Part shown: piece by piece, positions 7,880 through 16,593 of the stretch
Layout of the letters: each line of letters begins with the position of its first letter
How positions within the stretch are numbered: position 1 is the first letter of the stretch
Assembly (NCBI RefSeq): GCF_002165375.2
Contig: NZ_CP032134.1
Location: forward strand, 682,001-746,000
From: Acinetobacter chinensis
Lineage (GTDB): Bacteria; Pseudomonadota; Gammaproteobacteria; Pseudomonadales; Moraxellaceae
Direction: 5' to 3'
DNA: 64,000 nucleotides
Position numbers and translations under genes: made by a program
The notes under the pieces: generated by a model
The model's input: the letters and a program-made list of their open reading frames with translations, nothing else
Databases searched by the model: none
What the model was told of the DNA's origin: nothing

Positions 7880-10600
7880 ATGTTGGCAAGTCTGATCGGA
7901 GGAATCTTCGGTACCAAAAATGAGCGCGAACTCAAACGCATGCGTAAAATCGTAGACCGGATCAATGCGCTCGAGCCGACGATATCTGCTTTAAGTGATG
8001 CAGACTTATCCGCGAAAACTGAAGAATTCAAACAACGCTATAACAAAGGCGAGAGCCTTGATAAATTATTGCCTGAAGCTTTTGCTGTATGTCGTGAAGC
8101 GGCAAAGCGTGTCATGGGGATGCGGCACTATGATGTACAGCTGATTGGTGGTGTGACCCTCCATGAAGGTAAGGTTGCAGAAATGCGTACAGGTGAAGGT
8201 AAAACCCTGATGGGAACCCTGGCCTGTTACCTCAATACTTTAAGTGGGCAGGGCGTGCATGTCATTACGGTCAATGACTACCTTGCACAGCGTGATGCTG
8301 AACTGAACAGACCACTGTTTGAATTCCTGGGACTGAGCATCGGTATTATTTACTCCATGCAGAATCCGGCAGAAAAAGCAGAAGCCTACAAAGCTGATAT
8401 CACCTACGGTACCAACAATGAATTCGGCTTTGATTATCTGCGTGACAACATGGTCTTTTCCATGGCTGAGAAAAAACAGCGTGGTCTGACTTATGCCATT
8501 ATTGATGAAGTTGACTCTATTTTAATTGATGAAGCACGTACACCACTGATCATTTCTGGTCAGAGTGATGATTCATCACAGCTTTATGCTGCAATCAATA
8601 CGATTCCACCAAAACTGCACCCTCAGAAAGAAGAAAAAGTCCCAGATGGCGGTCACTTCTGGATTGATGAAAAGCAGCGTCAGGTTGAAATGACCGAAGT
8701 CGGTTATGTGACTGTGGAAGAAGAACTGATCAGAATGGGGCTGCTCGCCGAAGGTGAAAGCCTGTATTCAGCAGCCAATCTGAATCTGGTGCATCATGTT
8801 TCTGCTGCTATCCGTGCGCATTTCCTGTATCAGCGTAACGTTCACTACATCATTCATGATGGTGAAGTGATTATTGTCGATGAAAATACAGGTCGTACCA
8901 TGCCTGGCCGTCGCTGGTCAGAAGGTCTGCATCAGGCAGTTGAAGCCAAAGAAGGTCTGGAAATTCAGCCAGAAAACCAGACACTGGCAACCACAACATT
9001 CCAGAACTATTTCCGTCTGTACAAAAAACTTTCCGGTATGACCGGTACAGCAGATACTGAAGCTGCTGAAATGAAAGAAATCTATGGACTGGATGTTGTA
9101 ATCATTCCAACTCACCGCCCAATGATCCGTCAGGACATGAACGATCTGATCTACCTGAACCGTAATGGTAAATATAATGCCATCATTCAGGAAATTCAGC
9201 GTGTCCACGAAGCGGGTGTTGCACCGATCCTGATTGGTACAGCCACGATTGAGGCCTCTGAAATCCTTTCAGACAAGCTTAAAGAAGCGGGTATTGCGCA
9301 TGAAGTACTGAATGCCAAACAGCATGAGCGTGAAGCAGACATTATTGCTCAGGCAGGTTCACCACGTGCTGTCACCATTGCTACCAACATGGCAGGTCGT
9401 GGTACAGATATTCTGCTGGGTGGTAACTGGAAAGCAAAACTGGCAAAAATTGAAAATCCGACTGCTGAAGATGAAGCTCAGCTCAAGGCAGAATGGGAAC
9501 AGAACCATGACATGGTACTGAACTCAGGCGGTTTGCATATTATTGGTTCTGAACGTCACGAATCACGCCGTATTGATAACCAGTTACGCGGTCGTGCCGG
9601 TCGTCAGGGTGACCCTGGTGTATCACGTTTCTATCTGTCCCTTGAAGATGATCTGATGCGTATTTTCGCAGGTGATCGTGTTGTGGGCATGATGCGTGCA
9701 ATGGGCTTACAGGAAGATGAAGCGATTGAGCACAAAATGGTGTCGCGCTCTATCGAAAATGCTCAGCGTAAAGTTGAAGCACGTAACTTTGATATCCGTA
9801 AAAACCTGCTGAAATATGATGATGTAAATAACGAACAGCGTAAGATCATCTATTCTCAGCGTGATGAAGTCCTGGCTGAAAGCACTTTGCAGGATTACAT
9901 TGAAGAAATGCATCATGAAGTGATTAAAGGGGTGATTGAAAACTATATCCCACCTGAATCCATTCATGATCAATGGGATATTGATGGTCTTGAGCGTGCA
10001 CTGCGTGAAGATTTAGGTATTGATCTGCCTGTTTCAGTCTGGCTGGAAGAAGACCGCCGTCTTGATGAAGAAGCACTGGTGGAACGTATTTCTGACGAAG
10101 TTGTTGCACGTTACCGTAACCGTCGTGAACAGATGGGGGATGAATCAGCAGCCATGCTGGAGCGTCACTTCATGCTGAACTCACTGGACCGTCACTGGAA
10201 AGATCACCTGGCTGCGATGGACTATCTGCGTCAGGGCATCCATTTACGTGGTTATGCTCAGAAAAACCCAGAGCAGGAATATAAAAAAGAAGCCTTTAAC
10301 CTGTTCGTCAACATGCTTGCGATTATCAAATCAGATGTTGTGACTGATTTATCACGTGTACATGTTCCTACAGCTGAGGAGCTTGCAGAAATGGAAGCTC
10401 AGAAACAGGCTCAGGCTGAATCCATGCAGTTGAATCTGTCACATGCAGAAGCTGATGGTTTACTGAATGACTCAGCTGAAGTGGATGCTGTATTCAGTCC
10501 TGTTGCGGCAGGTGGTGCGGTCGTCGCGCCTGAAAGCCGGAATTCACCTTGTCCATGTGGATCGGGTCTGAAATATAAACAGTGCCACGGTAAGATCTAA
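7880..10600 (+). CDS. secA: Preprotein translocase ATPase SecA
   Basis: Motor ATPase that pushes unfolded preproteins through SecYEG at the inner membrane. 906 residues, full length. Seen in order: Walker A MRTGEGKTLMGTL near residue 103, DEAD-type box IIDEVDSI near 210, preprotein-binding domain, second ATPase domain with TNMAGRGTDILLG and the RGRAGRQGDPG motif, helical scaffold, and a C-terminal zinc finger CPCGSGLKYKQCH that binds SecB. It stands alone, without the secM found upstream in E. coli. A strong terminator follows. Confidence 0.98.
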   Translation: MLASLIGGIFGTKNERELKRMRKIVDRINALEPTISALSDADLSAKTEEFKQRYNKGESLDKLLPEAFAVCREAAKRVMGMRHYDVQLIGGVTLHEGKVAEMRTGEGKTLMGTLACYLNTLSGQGVHVITVNDYLAQRDAELNRPLFEFLGLSIGIIYSMQNPAEKAEAYKADITYGTNNEFGFDYLRDNMVFSMAEKKQRGLTYAIIDEVDSILIDEARTPLIISGQSDDSSQLYAAINTIPPKLHPQKEEKVPDGGHFWIDEKQRQVEMTEVGYVTVEEELIRMGLLAEGESLYSAANLNLVHHVSAAIRAHFLYQRNVHYIIHDGEVIIVDENTGRTMPGRRWSEGLHQAVEAKEGLEIQPENQTLATTTFQNYFRLYKKLSGMTGTADTEAAEMKEIYGLDVVIIPTHRPMIRQDMNDLIYLNRNGKYNAIIQEIQRVHEAGVAPILIGTATIEASEILSDKLKEAGIAHEVLNAKQHEREADIIAQAGSPRAVTIATNMAGRGTDILLGGNWKAKLAKIENPTAEDEAQLKAEWEQNHDMVLNSGGLHIIGSERHESRRIDNQLRGRAGRQGDPGVSRFYLSLEDDLMRIFAGDRVVGMMRAMGLQEDEAIEHKMVSRSIENAQRKVEARNFDIRKNLLKYDDVNNEQRKIIYSQRDEVLAESTLQDYIEEMHHEVIKGVIENYIPPESIHDQWDIDGLERALREDLGIDLPVSVWLEEDRRLDEEALVERISDEVVARYRNRREQMGDESAAMLERHFMLNSLDRHWKDHLAAMDYLRQGIHLRGYAQKNPEQEYKKEAFNLFVNMLAIIKSDVVTDLSRVHVPTAEELAEMEAQKQAQAESMQLNLSHAEADGLLNDSAEVDAVFSPVAAGGAVVAPESRNSPCPCGSGLKYKQCHGKI

Positions 10601-10606
10601 CCGAAA

Positions 10607-10636
10607 AAAGCAGAACAGAGGTTCTGCTTTTTTTCC
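10607..10636 (+). terminator. Intrinsic terminator after secA
   Basis: 9-bp stem AAGCAGAAC / GTTCTGCTT with loop AGAG, followed by a T run. Confidence 0.9.
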
Positions 10637-10752
10637 TGAAAGATCCGTATATAAATACTGGATAAATCTTTTCAGGATGTGAAATCCATTTGCAGTTCAG
10701 GCAATTAAATGTTATTTAGTTGCTCATGGAAACCCGAAAAGCGGAATAGACA

Positions 10753-11109
10753 ATGAAAAAAGTATTACAACCATTGATGCTTGCAGTTCTGGCAATCCCA
10801 GCTTTAACTTTTGCAGACACACCACTGACAACAACGCCTGAAAAAGTACAACAGGCTATTGGTGCAACGACTGCACCAGCTGTTCAGAATGACGGCAATA
10901 TTACGGTACAGAGCCCACGTACGGGTATCCGCTATACATTTGCCAACCCACAGCAGCGTCCTGTTGTTTTAAATACAGCAGCGATTAAAGCGGCAAATGC
11001 TGCAAATGCTGACCGTATTGTTGCATCAAATCCTGCTCTTTCTGCAGCAAGCCAGCAGAAAGCAAAACAGGCACTGTTGACTGAAGCGTCTCAGCTTGCG
11101 AAAAACTGA
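10753..11109 (+). CDS. Small exported protein of unknown function
   Basis: 118 residues. A classic Sec signal peptide covers about 1-21 (MKKVLQPL, hydrophobic core, cleavage near TFA-D). The mature part is Ala/Gln/Asn-rich, with no Cys and no recognisable domain; a segment NDGNITVQSPRTGIRYTF is followed by a probably helical Ala-rich tail. Likely periplasmic. It is flanked by terminators on both sides, so it is transcribed alone. I do not recognise the family. Confidence 0.75.
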   Translation: MKKVLQPLMLAVLAIPALTFADTPLTTTPEKVQQAIGATTAPAVQNDGNITVQSPRTGIRYTFANPQQRPVVLNTAAIKAANAANADRIVASNPALSAASQQKAKQALLTEASQLAKN

Positions 11110-11128
11110 TTTTTAAGTCTTAATAAAA

Positions 11129-11157
11129 AAACCGGTCACTATGGCTGGTTTTTTTAT
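11129..11157 (+). terminator. Probable terminator after the small exported protein
   Basis: AACCGGTC / GGCTGGTT imperfect stem (with G-U pairs), then seven T. Confidence 0.7.
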
Positions 11158-11264
11158 GTCCAAAGCTTATGTTTCACGGAATTGCATGAGTTGTGTGCTC
11201 GATTTTTTATTTCTTTTCAACTAAGCTGTATTTTTCAATTTATTAAACTTACTGGAAGTTCAAA

Positions 11265-12485
11265 ATGGCAGTTGGTGACGTGTCTATGCCACACATGCAT
11301 GTGGTGCAAGGTGTAAAAATTGGTTCAGCGGAAGCGTATGTACGCTACCCGAACCGACGTGACCTGGTTATTTTTGAATTTGCAGAAGGGACAAATGTTG
11401 CAGGTGTGTTCACGCAGAATGCCTTCTGTGCAGCGCCTGTACATGTCTCTAAAAAGCACCTTGAAATGGGCAATCCACGTTACCTGGTGATCAATACCGG
11501 TAATGCCAATGCAGGTACAGGCAAGCCAGGTATGGAAAATGCCAAAGCCACCTGTTATAAGCTGGCGGAGCTTACTCAGGTTGAAGCGTCGGAAGTCCTG
11601 CCATTCTCTACAGGAGTTATTGGTGAGCAGTTGCCAATGGAACGTCTGCTGTCAGGCTTGCAGCCGGCACTGGACTCTCTGAAAGACAGTGCATGGGCTG
11701 ATGCTGCTACAGGCATTATGACCACAGATACAACACCTAAAGGAGCATCAGAACAGTTTGAACTGGATGGTGTGACTTATACCATGACCGGTATTTCCAA
11801 AGGTGCAGGCATGATCCGTCCGAATATGGCAACCATGCTCAGCTTTGTGGCAACTGATGCACCGATCAGCCGTGAACTGGTACAGCAGCTGTTAAAAACA
11901 ACAGTGAATCAGTCCTTCAACCGCATTACGATTGATGGAGACACATCGACCAATGACTCCTGTATTTTTGCTGCGACAGCTCAGGCAGGTGGTACAGAAA
12001 TCAGTTCAGTGGATGATGCCCGTTACAGTGTCGTGCTGGATGTCCTGACCCGTGTTATGAAACGCCTTGCACAGCTGATCGTCCGTGATGGTGAGGGTGC
12101 AACAAAATTCATTACAGTTGCAGTTGAGGGTGGAAATGATACCCAGGAATGTTGCGATATTGCCTACAGCATTGCCCATTCACCATTGGTAAAAACGGCG
12201 CTCTTCGCTTCAGATCCAAACTGGGGGCGTATTCTTGCTGCTATCGGTTATGCCGGTGTGAAAGACCTGGATGTGGAAAAAATTCAGGTGTGGCTTGGAG
12301 ATGTGCAGATCTGCCGTGATGGCGGTGCTGCTGAGGACTATACCGAGGAAGCAGGTGCAAGGGTGATGGCTGAATCTGAAATTACCATTCGGGTTGATTT
12401 GGGACGAGGGCAGGCAAAAGACACAGTCTATACCTGTGATCTGTCCTATGATTACGTCAAGATCAATGCAGATTACCGTTCATAA
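11265..12485 (+). CDS. argJ: Glutamate N-acetyltransferase / ornithine acetyltransferase
   Basis: Transfers acetyl from N-acetylornithine to glutamate (and possibly acetyl-CoA to glutamate) in the cyclic arginine pathway. 406 residues, usual length. The self-cleavage site is intact: MIRPNMATML, where Thr190 becomes the N-terminal nucleophile of the beta chain. GVIGEQLPM and the SFNRITIDGDTSTND segment are also typical. Whether it is bifunctional cannot be decided by reading. Start at ATG 11265 behind TGGAAG. A terminator follows. Confidence 0.96.
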   Translation: MAVGDVSMPHMHVVQGVKIGSAEAYVRYPNRRDLVIFEFAEGTNVAGVFTQNAFCAAPVHVSKKHLEMGNPRYLVINTGNANAGTGKPGMENAKATCYKLAELTQVEASEVLPFSTGVIGEQLPMERLLSGLQPALDSLKDSAWADAATGIMTTDTTPKGASEQFELDGVTYTMTGISKGAGMIRPNMATMLSFVATDAPISRELVQQLLKTTVNQSFNRITIDGDTSTNDSCIFAATAQAGGTEISSVDDARYSVVLDVLTRVMKRLAQLIVRDGEGATKFITVAVEGGNDTQECCDIAYSIAHSPLVKTALFASDPNWGRILAAIGYAGVKDLDVEKIQVWLGDVQICRDGGAAEDYTEEAGARVMAESEITIRVDLGRGQAKDTVYTCDLSYDYVKINADYRS

Positions 12486-12502
12486 TACAGTGATAAAAAC
12501 AG

Positions 12503-12526
12503 AGCCTCATTCGTGAGGCTTTTTTA
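12503..12526 (+). terminator. Intrinsic terminator after argJ
   Basis: Stem AGCCTCA / TGAGGCT with TTCG tetraloop, followed by a T run. Confidence 0.92.
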
Positions 12527-12625
12527 TAATAAATGAATTTTTGGTGGTGGATTTATGTACAATGAATTCACAATTGCGTATAACGCCAGCACAATGCCAG
12601 CGATTAAGGAAAGAGAAGACCTCGT

Positions 12626-13693
12626 ATGAATGATGCGACCAATTTAATTGCCAATGAAGCAAAATCAATTGTCACAGCACATTTGGACCGTTTAGGGGAG
12701 CCAAAGGACAATACATTGAGTCCTGAGGAAAAGCAGCTGAAATTTGCCCAGATTAAAGCAGAGCTTGAAAAACAGAATGCTGTACTGGTTGCACATTATT
12801 ATTGCGATCCTGAAGTTCAGGAACTTGCAGAAGCAACAGGTGGCTGTGTTTCGGATTCCCTGGAAATGGCACGTTTCGGGCGCGATCATTCAGCACAGAC
12901 ACTGGTCGTGGCAGGGGTGAAATTTATGGGGGAAACTTCAAAAATTTTATCACCAGAAAAAAGAGTACTGATGCCAACCCTGGAAGCAACCTGTTCGCTC
13001 GACTTGGGTTGCCCTGTCGATGAGTTCACTGCATTCTGTGATGCGCATCCGGATTATACCGTTGTGGTTTATGCAAACACCTCTGCAGCAGTCAAAGCAC
13101 GTGCTGACTGGGTCGTGACTTCCAGCTGTGCGGTGGAAATTGTAGAGCATCTGGACAGCCTGGGCGAAAAGATTATCTGGGCGCCAGATCAGCATCTGGG
13201 GCGTTATATTCAGAAGAAAACCGGTGCGGAAATGTTGCTATGGGATGGTTCATGTATTGTGCATGAAGAATTCCGTGCCAGAGGTATTGCACAGATGAAA
13301 GCACTGTACCCTGATGCAGCAGTACTGGTTCATCCAGAATCACCGGAATCGGTGGTGGATATTGCTGATGCTGTAGGAAGTACCTCCCAGCTGATCAAGG
13401 CTGCGCAGACCTTGCCTCATGAGCGTCTCATTGTCGCAACTGACAGAGGTATTTTTTACAAGATGCAGCAGGCTGTACCTGGAAAAATTCTGGTGGAAGC
13501 TCCAACAGCAGGTGAGGGCGCAACATGCCGCTCATGCGCACATTGTCCATGGATGGCAATGAACGAACTGGATGGCATACTGCATGTACTTCAGCACGCT
13601 GATCAGGAAATCTTTGTCGATGCAGCACTTGCACAACGTGCAAAATTACCTTTAGACCGTATGCTGGATTTCAGTGCGAGCCTGAAACGTTGA
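12626..13693 (+). CDS. nadA: Quinolinate synthase A
   Basis: Condenses iminoaspartate with dihydroxyacetone phosphate to quinolinate in de novo NAD synthesis; a [4Fe-4S] enzyme. 355 residues. The cluster Cys candidates are in EATCSLDLGCP, VTSSCAVEI and the C-terminal CRSCAHCPWMAMNEL; the last is typical of the family. VAHYYCDPEVQ near residue 55 is the N-terminal substrate region. Single gene: nadB and nadC are not in the window. Start at ATG 12626 with GGAAAGAG upstream. Confidence 0.97.
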   Translation: MNDATNLIANEAKSIVTAHLDRLGEPKDNTLSPEEKQLKFAQIKAELEKQNAVLVAHYYCDPEVQELAEATGGCVSDSLEMARFGRDHSAQTLVVAGVKFMGETSKILSPEKRVLMPTLEATCSLDLGCPVDEFTAFCDAHPDYTVVVYANTSAAVKARADWVVTSSCAVEIVEHLDSLGEKIIWAPDQHLGRYIQKKTGAEMLLWDGSCIVHEEFRARGIAQMKALYPDAAVLVHPESPESVVDIADAVGSTSQLIKAAQTLPHERLIVATDRGIFYKMQQAVPGKILVEAPTAGEGATCRSCAHCPWMAMNELDGILHVLQHADQEIFVDAALAQRAKLPLDRMLDFSASLKR

Positions 13694-13771
13694 TTTTTGT
13701 ATAAAAAATATCTGAAATGCTTGATTAATATACATTTGAAGCGTTTTTTTTGATTTTTTTAAATATAGGTG

Positions 13772-13800
13772 TTGACGTCAATCGACGTCACGCCTAGAAT
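13772..13800 (+). promoter_or_regulatory. Sigma70 promoter of the tRNA cluster
   Basis: TTGACG at 13772-13777, a 17-bp spacer, TAGAAT at 13795-13800, then a GC-rich discriminator, as expected for a stable-RNA promoter. The spacer contains two GACGTC copies (TGACGTCAATCGACGTCA), a possible operator. Confidence 0.75.
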
Positions 13801-13845
13801 GCACACCGTACCGCACGATGTGCGATACGAAAAGCTGAGATGAAT

Positions 13846-13922
13846 CGGAGCATAGCACAGCCTGGTAGTGCACCTGGTTTGGGACCAGGGGGTCGTAGGT
13901 TCGAATCCTACTGCTCCGACCA
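13846..13922 (+). tRNA. tRNA-Pro (anticodon TGG), copy 1
   Basis: 77 nt with encoded CCA. Acceptor CGGAGCA / TGCTCCG, anticodon stem CCTGG / CCAGG enclosing TTTGGGA, T loop TTCGAAT. Identical to the copy at 14171. Confidence 0.97.
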
Positions 13923-13968
13923 ATTCTTCAAGGCAAAGGTACTGATGATAAGTTTTATCATACGTTAT

Positions 13969-14045
13969 GCGCCTGTAGCTCAGTTGGATAGAGCATCCGC
14001 CTTCTAAGCGGATGGTCACAGGTTCGAATCCTGTCAGGCGCGCCA
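13969..14045 (+). tRNA. tRNA-Arg (anticodon TCT)
   Basis: 77 nt with encoded CCA. Acceptor GCGCCTG / CAGGCGC, anticodon stem TCCGC / GCGGA enclosing CTTCTAA. Confidence 0.97.
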
Positions 14046-14090
14046 TTTATGGTAGCTTGTCAATAAAACCTGAAAAACTTAAGTGTGACG

Positions 14091-14166
14091 GTGGATGTAG
14101 CTCAGTTGGTAGAGCCCCGGATTGTGATTCCGGTTGTCGTGGGTTCGAATCCCATCATTCACCCCA
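14091..14166 (+). tRNA. tRNA-His (anticodon GTG)
   Basis: 76 nt with encoded CCA. Acceptor GTGGATG / CATTCAC with one G-U pair, anticodon stem CCGGA / TCCGG enclosing TTGTGAT. G at 14090 can supply the extra G-1 opposite discriminator C73. Confidence 0.96.
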
Positions 14167-14170
14167 ATTT

Positions 14171-14247
14171 CGGAGCATAGCACAGCCTGGTAGTGCACCT
14201 GGTTTGGGACCAGGGGGTCGTAGGTTCGAATCCTACTGCTCCGACCA
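14171..14247 (+). tRNA. tRNA-Pro (anticodon TGG), copy 2
   Basis: Exact duplicate of the 77-nt tRNA at 13846, only 4 nt after tRNA-His. Last gene of the four-tRNA transcript. Confidence 0.97.
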
Positions 14248-14272
14248 TTTTAAGTCCAGCTTAAAGTAAATA

Positions 14273-14296
14273 ATCCGCTTAACTGCGGTTTTTTTA
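14273..14296 (+). terminator. Terminator of the tRNA cluster
   Basis: Short CCGC / GCGG stem with loop TTAACT, followed by seven T. Confidence 0.7.
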
Positions 14297-14318
14297 TGCC
14301 TGAAAAAAGTGTATTGAA

Positions 14319-14349
14319 AATAAAAGCCTCCAGTCAGAGGCTTTTATTG
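14319..14349 (-). terminator. Intrinsic terminator after the yfiB-like gene
   Basis: 12-bp stem AATAAAAGCCTC / GAGGCTTTTATT with loop CAGTCA. It is A/T-flanked and so could work on both strands between the convergent tRNA cluster and yfi operon. Confidence 0.85.
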
Positions 14350-14372
14350 ATTCTGCTGTAGAAAAATAAAAA

Positions 14373-14852
14373 TTAAGGAATGATGGTGATATTTACCCGT
14401 CTGTTGATGGCCCGATGCTCATCAGAATCATTTTTTACTAAAGGTTGCGATGCACCTTTTGCTCTGATTTTAATATTCTGTGACTGAAAACCATTGTCCA
14501 GAAAAACCTGAGCGACACTCTGTGCGCGTTTTTCTGACAGTGCCAGATTGTATTCAGATTGACCGATATTGTCACTGTGACCGGTAAATGTAAGTTTATC
14601 CAGATTGTATTTTTTCAATTGAGAGGACAGGCGAACTAAACGTGGTTTCTGATTTGCCGGTATGGATGACTGATCAAACTCAAATAACAGACGTTCAGGC
14701 AGTGCAAGCGTCCACTCATTATTTTCCAGAATAAATCCTTCATTTTTGAGCATGCGTGACTGTTTGTAATTCAGATTTCCCTGTCCCATACAGGCCGTTA
14801 AAATCAGAGTGAAAGTAAGTAAACCGAGAGATTTAAAAATTATTCTTAACAT
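14373..14852 (-). CDS. yfiB: YfiB-like outer-membrane OmpA-domain lipoprotein
   Basis: 159 residues from the ATG at 14852, 4 nt after the diguanylate cyclase stop. The frame is open upstream, but the lipoprotein signal MLRIIFKSL...LTAC begins here. Lipobox LTAC (Cys about 20) puts it in the outer membrane. The rest is an OmpA/Pal peptidoglycan-binding domain (LLFEFDQSSIPANQ, FTGHSDNIG, NLALSEKRAQSV, RRVNI). In P. aeruginosa YfiB sequesters YfiR and so releases the cyclase YfiN; the order yfiR-yfiN-yfiB here supports the same role. Domain calls are firm; the switch mechanism is inferred from homology and synteny. Confidence 0.85.
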   Translation of the reverse strand: MLRIIFKSLGLLTFTLILTACMGQGNLNYKQSRMLKNEGFILENNEWTLALPERLLFEFDQSSIPANQKPRLVRLSSQLKKYNLDKLTFTGHSDNIGQSEYNLALSEKRAQSVAQVFLDNGFQSQNIKIRAKGASQPLVKNDSDEHRAINRRVNITIIP

Positions 14853-14856
14853 GAGT

Positions 14857-16089
14857 TTAAACCTGATTGTTAATATCGTTACCTGCAATGAACCAGTGTT
14901 CAGGCAGTTTTTTGGCTTTATACATAGCATTGTCTGCTTCAGTAATCAGATCTTCAGGGGAGCTGGCAAAACGGGTTTGAGCAACACCAATACTGAAACT
15001 GAAAGAAATCTGAACGTCACCGAAATACAGTGGAAGATCCGCACATTCAGACAGCTGCTGGCAGATTGTGTTCAGTTCATCGGTGTGATGAACATGGTGA
15101 ATCAGAATGGCAAATTCATCACCGCCTAAGCGGGCAATAAAATCGTCAGGGTGCAGCTGGCTCTGTAGTCTTACAGCAATTTCCTGCAGGACAGAGTCAC
15201 CTGCCTGATGACCATACTGATCATTAATGGTTTTAAAATCATTACTGTCTATGAACAGCAATGCTGAATGTTCACGTAAACTTGAATCAAATATATGCAG
15301 TAACTGCTGGTAGAAATAATAGCGGTTCGGGAGTTGTGTCAGTGCATCGTGGTGAGCCTGATGACTCAGTTTGTCGTTTTCAGTTCTCAGGTGCTGGTCA
15401 TTTAACTGAATTTTTTCAAGTAATTCATTAAAAACAGTATTGATATCCTGTAATTCCTGAATCTCAGACTGCGCAAAGCGCAAACCATAGTTTTTTTCTT
15501 CACTGATGGTGTTGGCTGTTGCAACGATAGGATGAATGGATTTCATCAGATAGCGATAGAAAGAATGCACAGACCACAGCAGTCCTGCAAGAATAATCAG
15601 GAAACCGATAATCAGACCAAAAATAATTTTATTAAAAAAATCGACAATGGTGGATGAATTGCCATAAATAATCAGCTGACCATAATACTGATGCTGATGT
15701 TGAATATTTAAAATAACAGGATAATTGAAAAAAATACGGTCAAGAAAATGCTGTAGTGAATAATCTGAAGTCTCATTCTGAACTGAGCGGGCCAGTTCGA
15801 CATTGTATTCATCAATGACCTGCATGGAGCGTATCGGATATTTATGATTATATTCGGCTAAAATCTGATTCAGGGTAACGGTATCACTGAAAACAACAGC
15901 GGGCTGAATACGTTCATTGATTGCCTCTGAAAGAACATTCAGGCTGCTGTCTGCATAAGCTTTCAGGGCGAAAGCAGATACAGAAATAAAAATTGCAGTA
16001 CACACGGTGAAGGTCAGTGCAAAAACAGCCAGTTGTGAACGTTTAAAAATCAGATGCAGCGATTTTGTATTATATAGACGTGTAATCAT
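14857..16089 (-). CDS. yfiN: YfiN-like membrane diguanylate cyclase (GGDEF)
   Basis: 410 residues; makes cyclic-di-GMP from two GTP. Two transmembrane segments (about 18-45 and 158-180) flank a ~110-residue periplasmic sensor; a HAMP-like linker and a C-terminal GGDEF domain follow. The active motif RLGGDEF is intact and no EAL domain is present. The product-inhibition I-site, normally RxxD five residues upstream, reads HPDD here, so its Arg is missing. It starts 3 nt after the yfiR-like stop and is followed 4 nt later by yfiB. By homology, activity should be held down by the periplasmic YfiR partner. Confidence 0.88.
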   Translation of the reverse strand: MITRLYNTKSLHLIFKRSQLAVFALTFTVCTAIFISVSAFALKAYADSSLNVLSEAINERIQPAVVFSDTVTLNQILAEYNHKYPIRSMQVIDEYNVELARSVQNETSDYSLQHFLDRIFFNYPVILNIQHQHQYYGQLIIYGNSSTIVDFFNKIIFGLIIGFLIILAGLLWSVHSFYRYLMKSIHPIVATANTISEEKNYGLRFAQSEIQELQDINTVFNELLEKIQLNDQHLRTENDKLSHQAHHDALTQLPNRYYFYQQLLHIFDSSLREHSALLFIDSNDFKTINDQYGHQAGDSVLQEIAVRLQSQLHPDDFIARLGGDEFAILIHHVHHTDELNTICQQLSECADLPLYFGDVQISFSFSIGVAQTRFASSPEDLITEADNAMYKAKKLPEHWFIAGNDINNQV

Positions 16090-16092
16090 GAT

Positions 16093-16593
16093 TTACTCCG
16101 TTGCCCGAGCAAGAAGTAAAACCCGTGGATCAATTCTGACTTTAGACTGGGTCAGGCTGTCCATATTTACTTTAAATGACAGTCCTGTATTTTTTCGGTA
16201 CAGGCAGAAAGCACTTCCAATTTCGCACTCAGTATTACTTGAACTGATAGACAGAGCAGGAAACTCTACGCTGCTGTTCAGCACTCTCTGTTCTTCTTCA
16301 GGGGTAAATGTTGAAAAGATAAGAACTTCACAACGCTCTGATCGGATTTTTTGTTTATCTATGGATTTGACTGAATAATTGTATTCATCATTGGATGATA
16401 GGTAGTTCTTAAACTGAGATGCCATATTATTGTTATTAATGACACAGATTTCAGGCACGGCTGTAGTCCATTTTGCATAACTTAAAATGGAGAAAGTAAT
16501 GCTGAGCACGCTGGGAGCGGGTGTTGCATGCGCTGTAACACATATAAGCACCAGCCAAAAAGTCGCACAGACTTTTTTAAATACGTGATTCAT
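16093..16593 (-). CDS. yfiR: YfiR-like periplasmic repressor (DUF4154)
   Basis: 166 residues with a Sec signal peptide (cleavage near AHA-TP, about residue 24), so periplasmic. The sequence fits the YfiR/DUF4154 family: VLSITFSILSYAKWTT and EICVINNN near the start, SERCEVLIFS in the middle, then CEIGSAFC. The last pair has the 7-residue spacing of one YfiR disulfide. In P. aeruginosa YfiR represses the cyclase YfiN. First gene of the three-gene operon, divergent from the rrn operon. ATG at 16593 has a weak ribosome-binding site. Confidence 0.82.
   Translation of the reverse strand: MNHVFKKVCATFWLVLICVTAHATPAPSVLSITFSILSYAKWTTAVPEICVINNNNMASQFKNYLSSNDEYNYSVKSIDKQKIRSERCEVLIFSTFTPEEEQRVLNSSVEFPALSISSSNTECEIGSAFCLYRKNTGLSFKVNMDSLTQSKVRIDPRVLLLARATE

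Noticed and set aside
13759..14046. Minus-strand open frame across the first tRNAs
   Set aside because: Antisense to tRNA-Pro and tRNA-Arg; repeats the typical tRNA-antisense peptide pattern, no gene.
14012..14269. Open frame across the tRNA-Arg, tRNA-His and tRNA-Pro genes
   Set aside because: Covers four-leaf RNA genes; frames across tRNAs are a known artefact.
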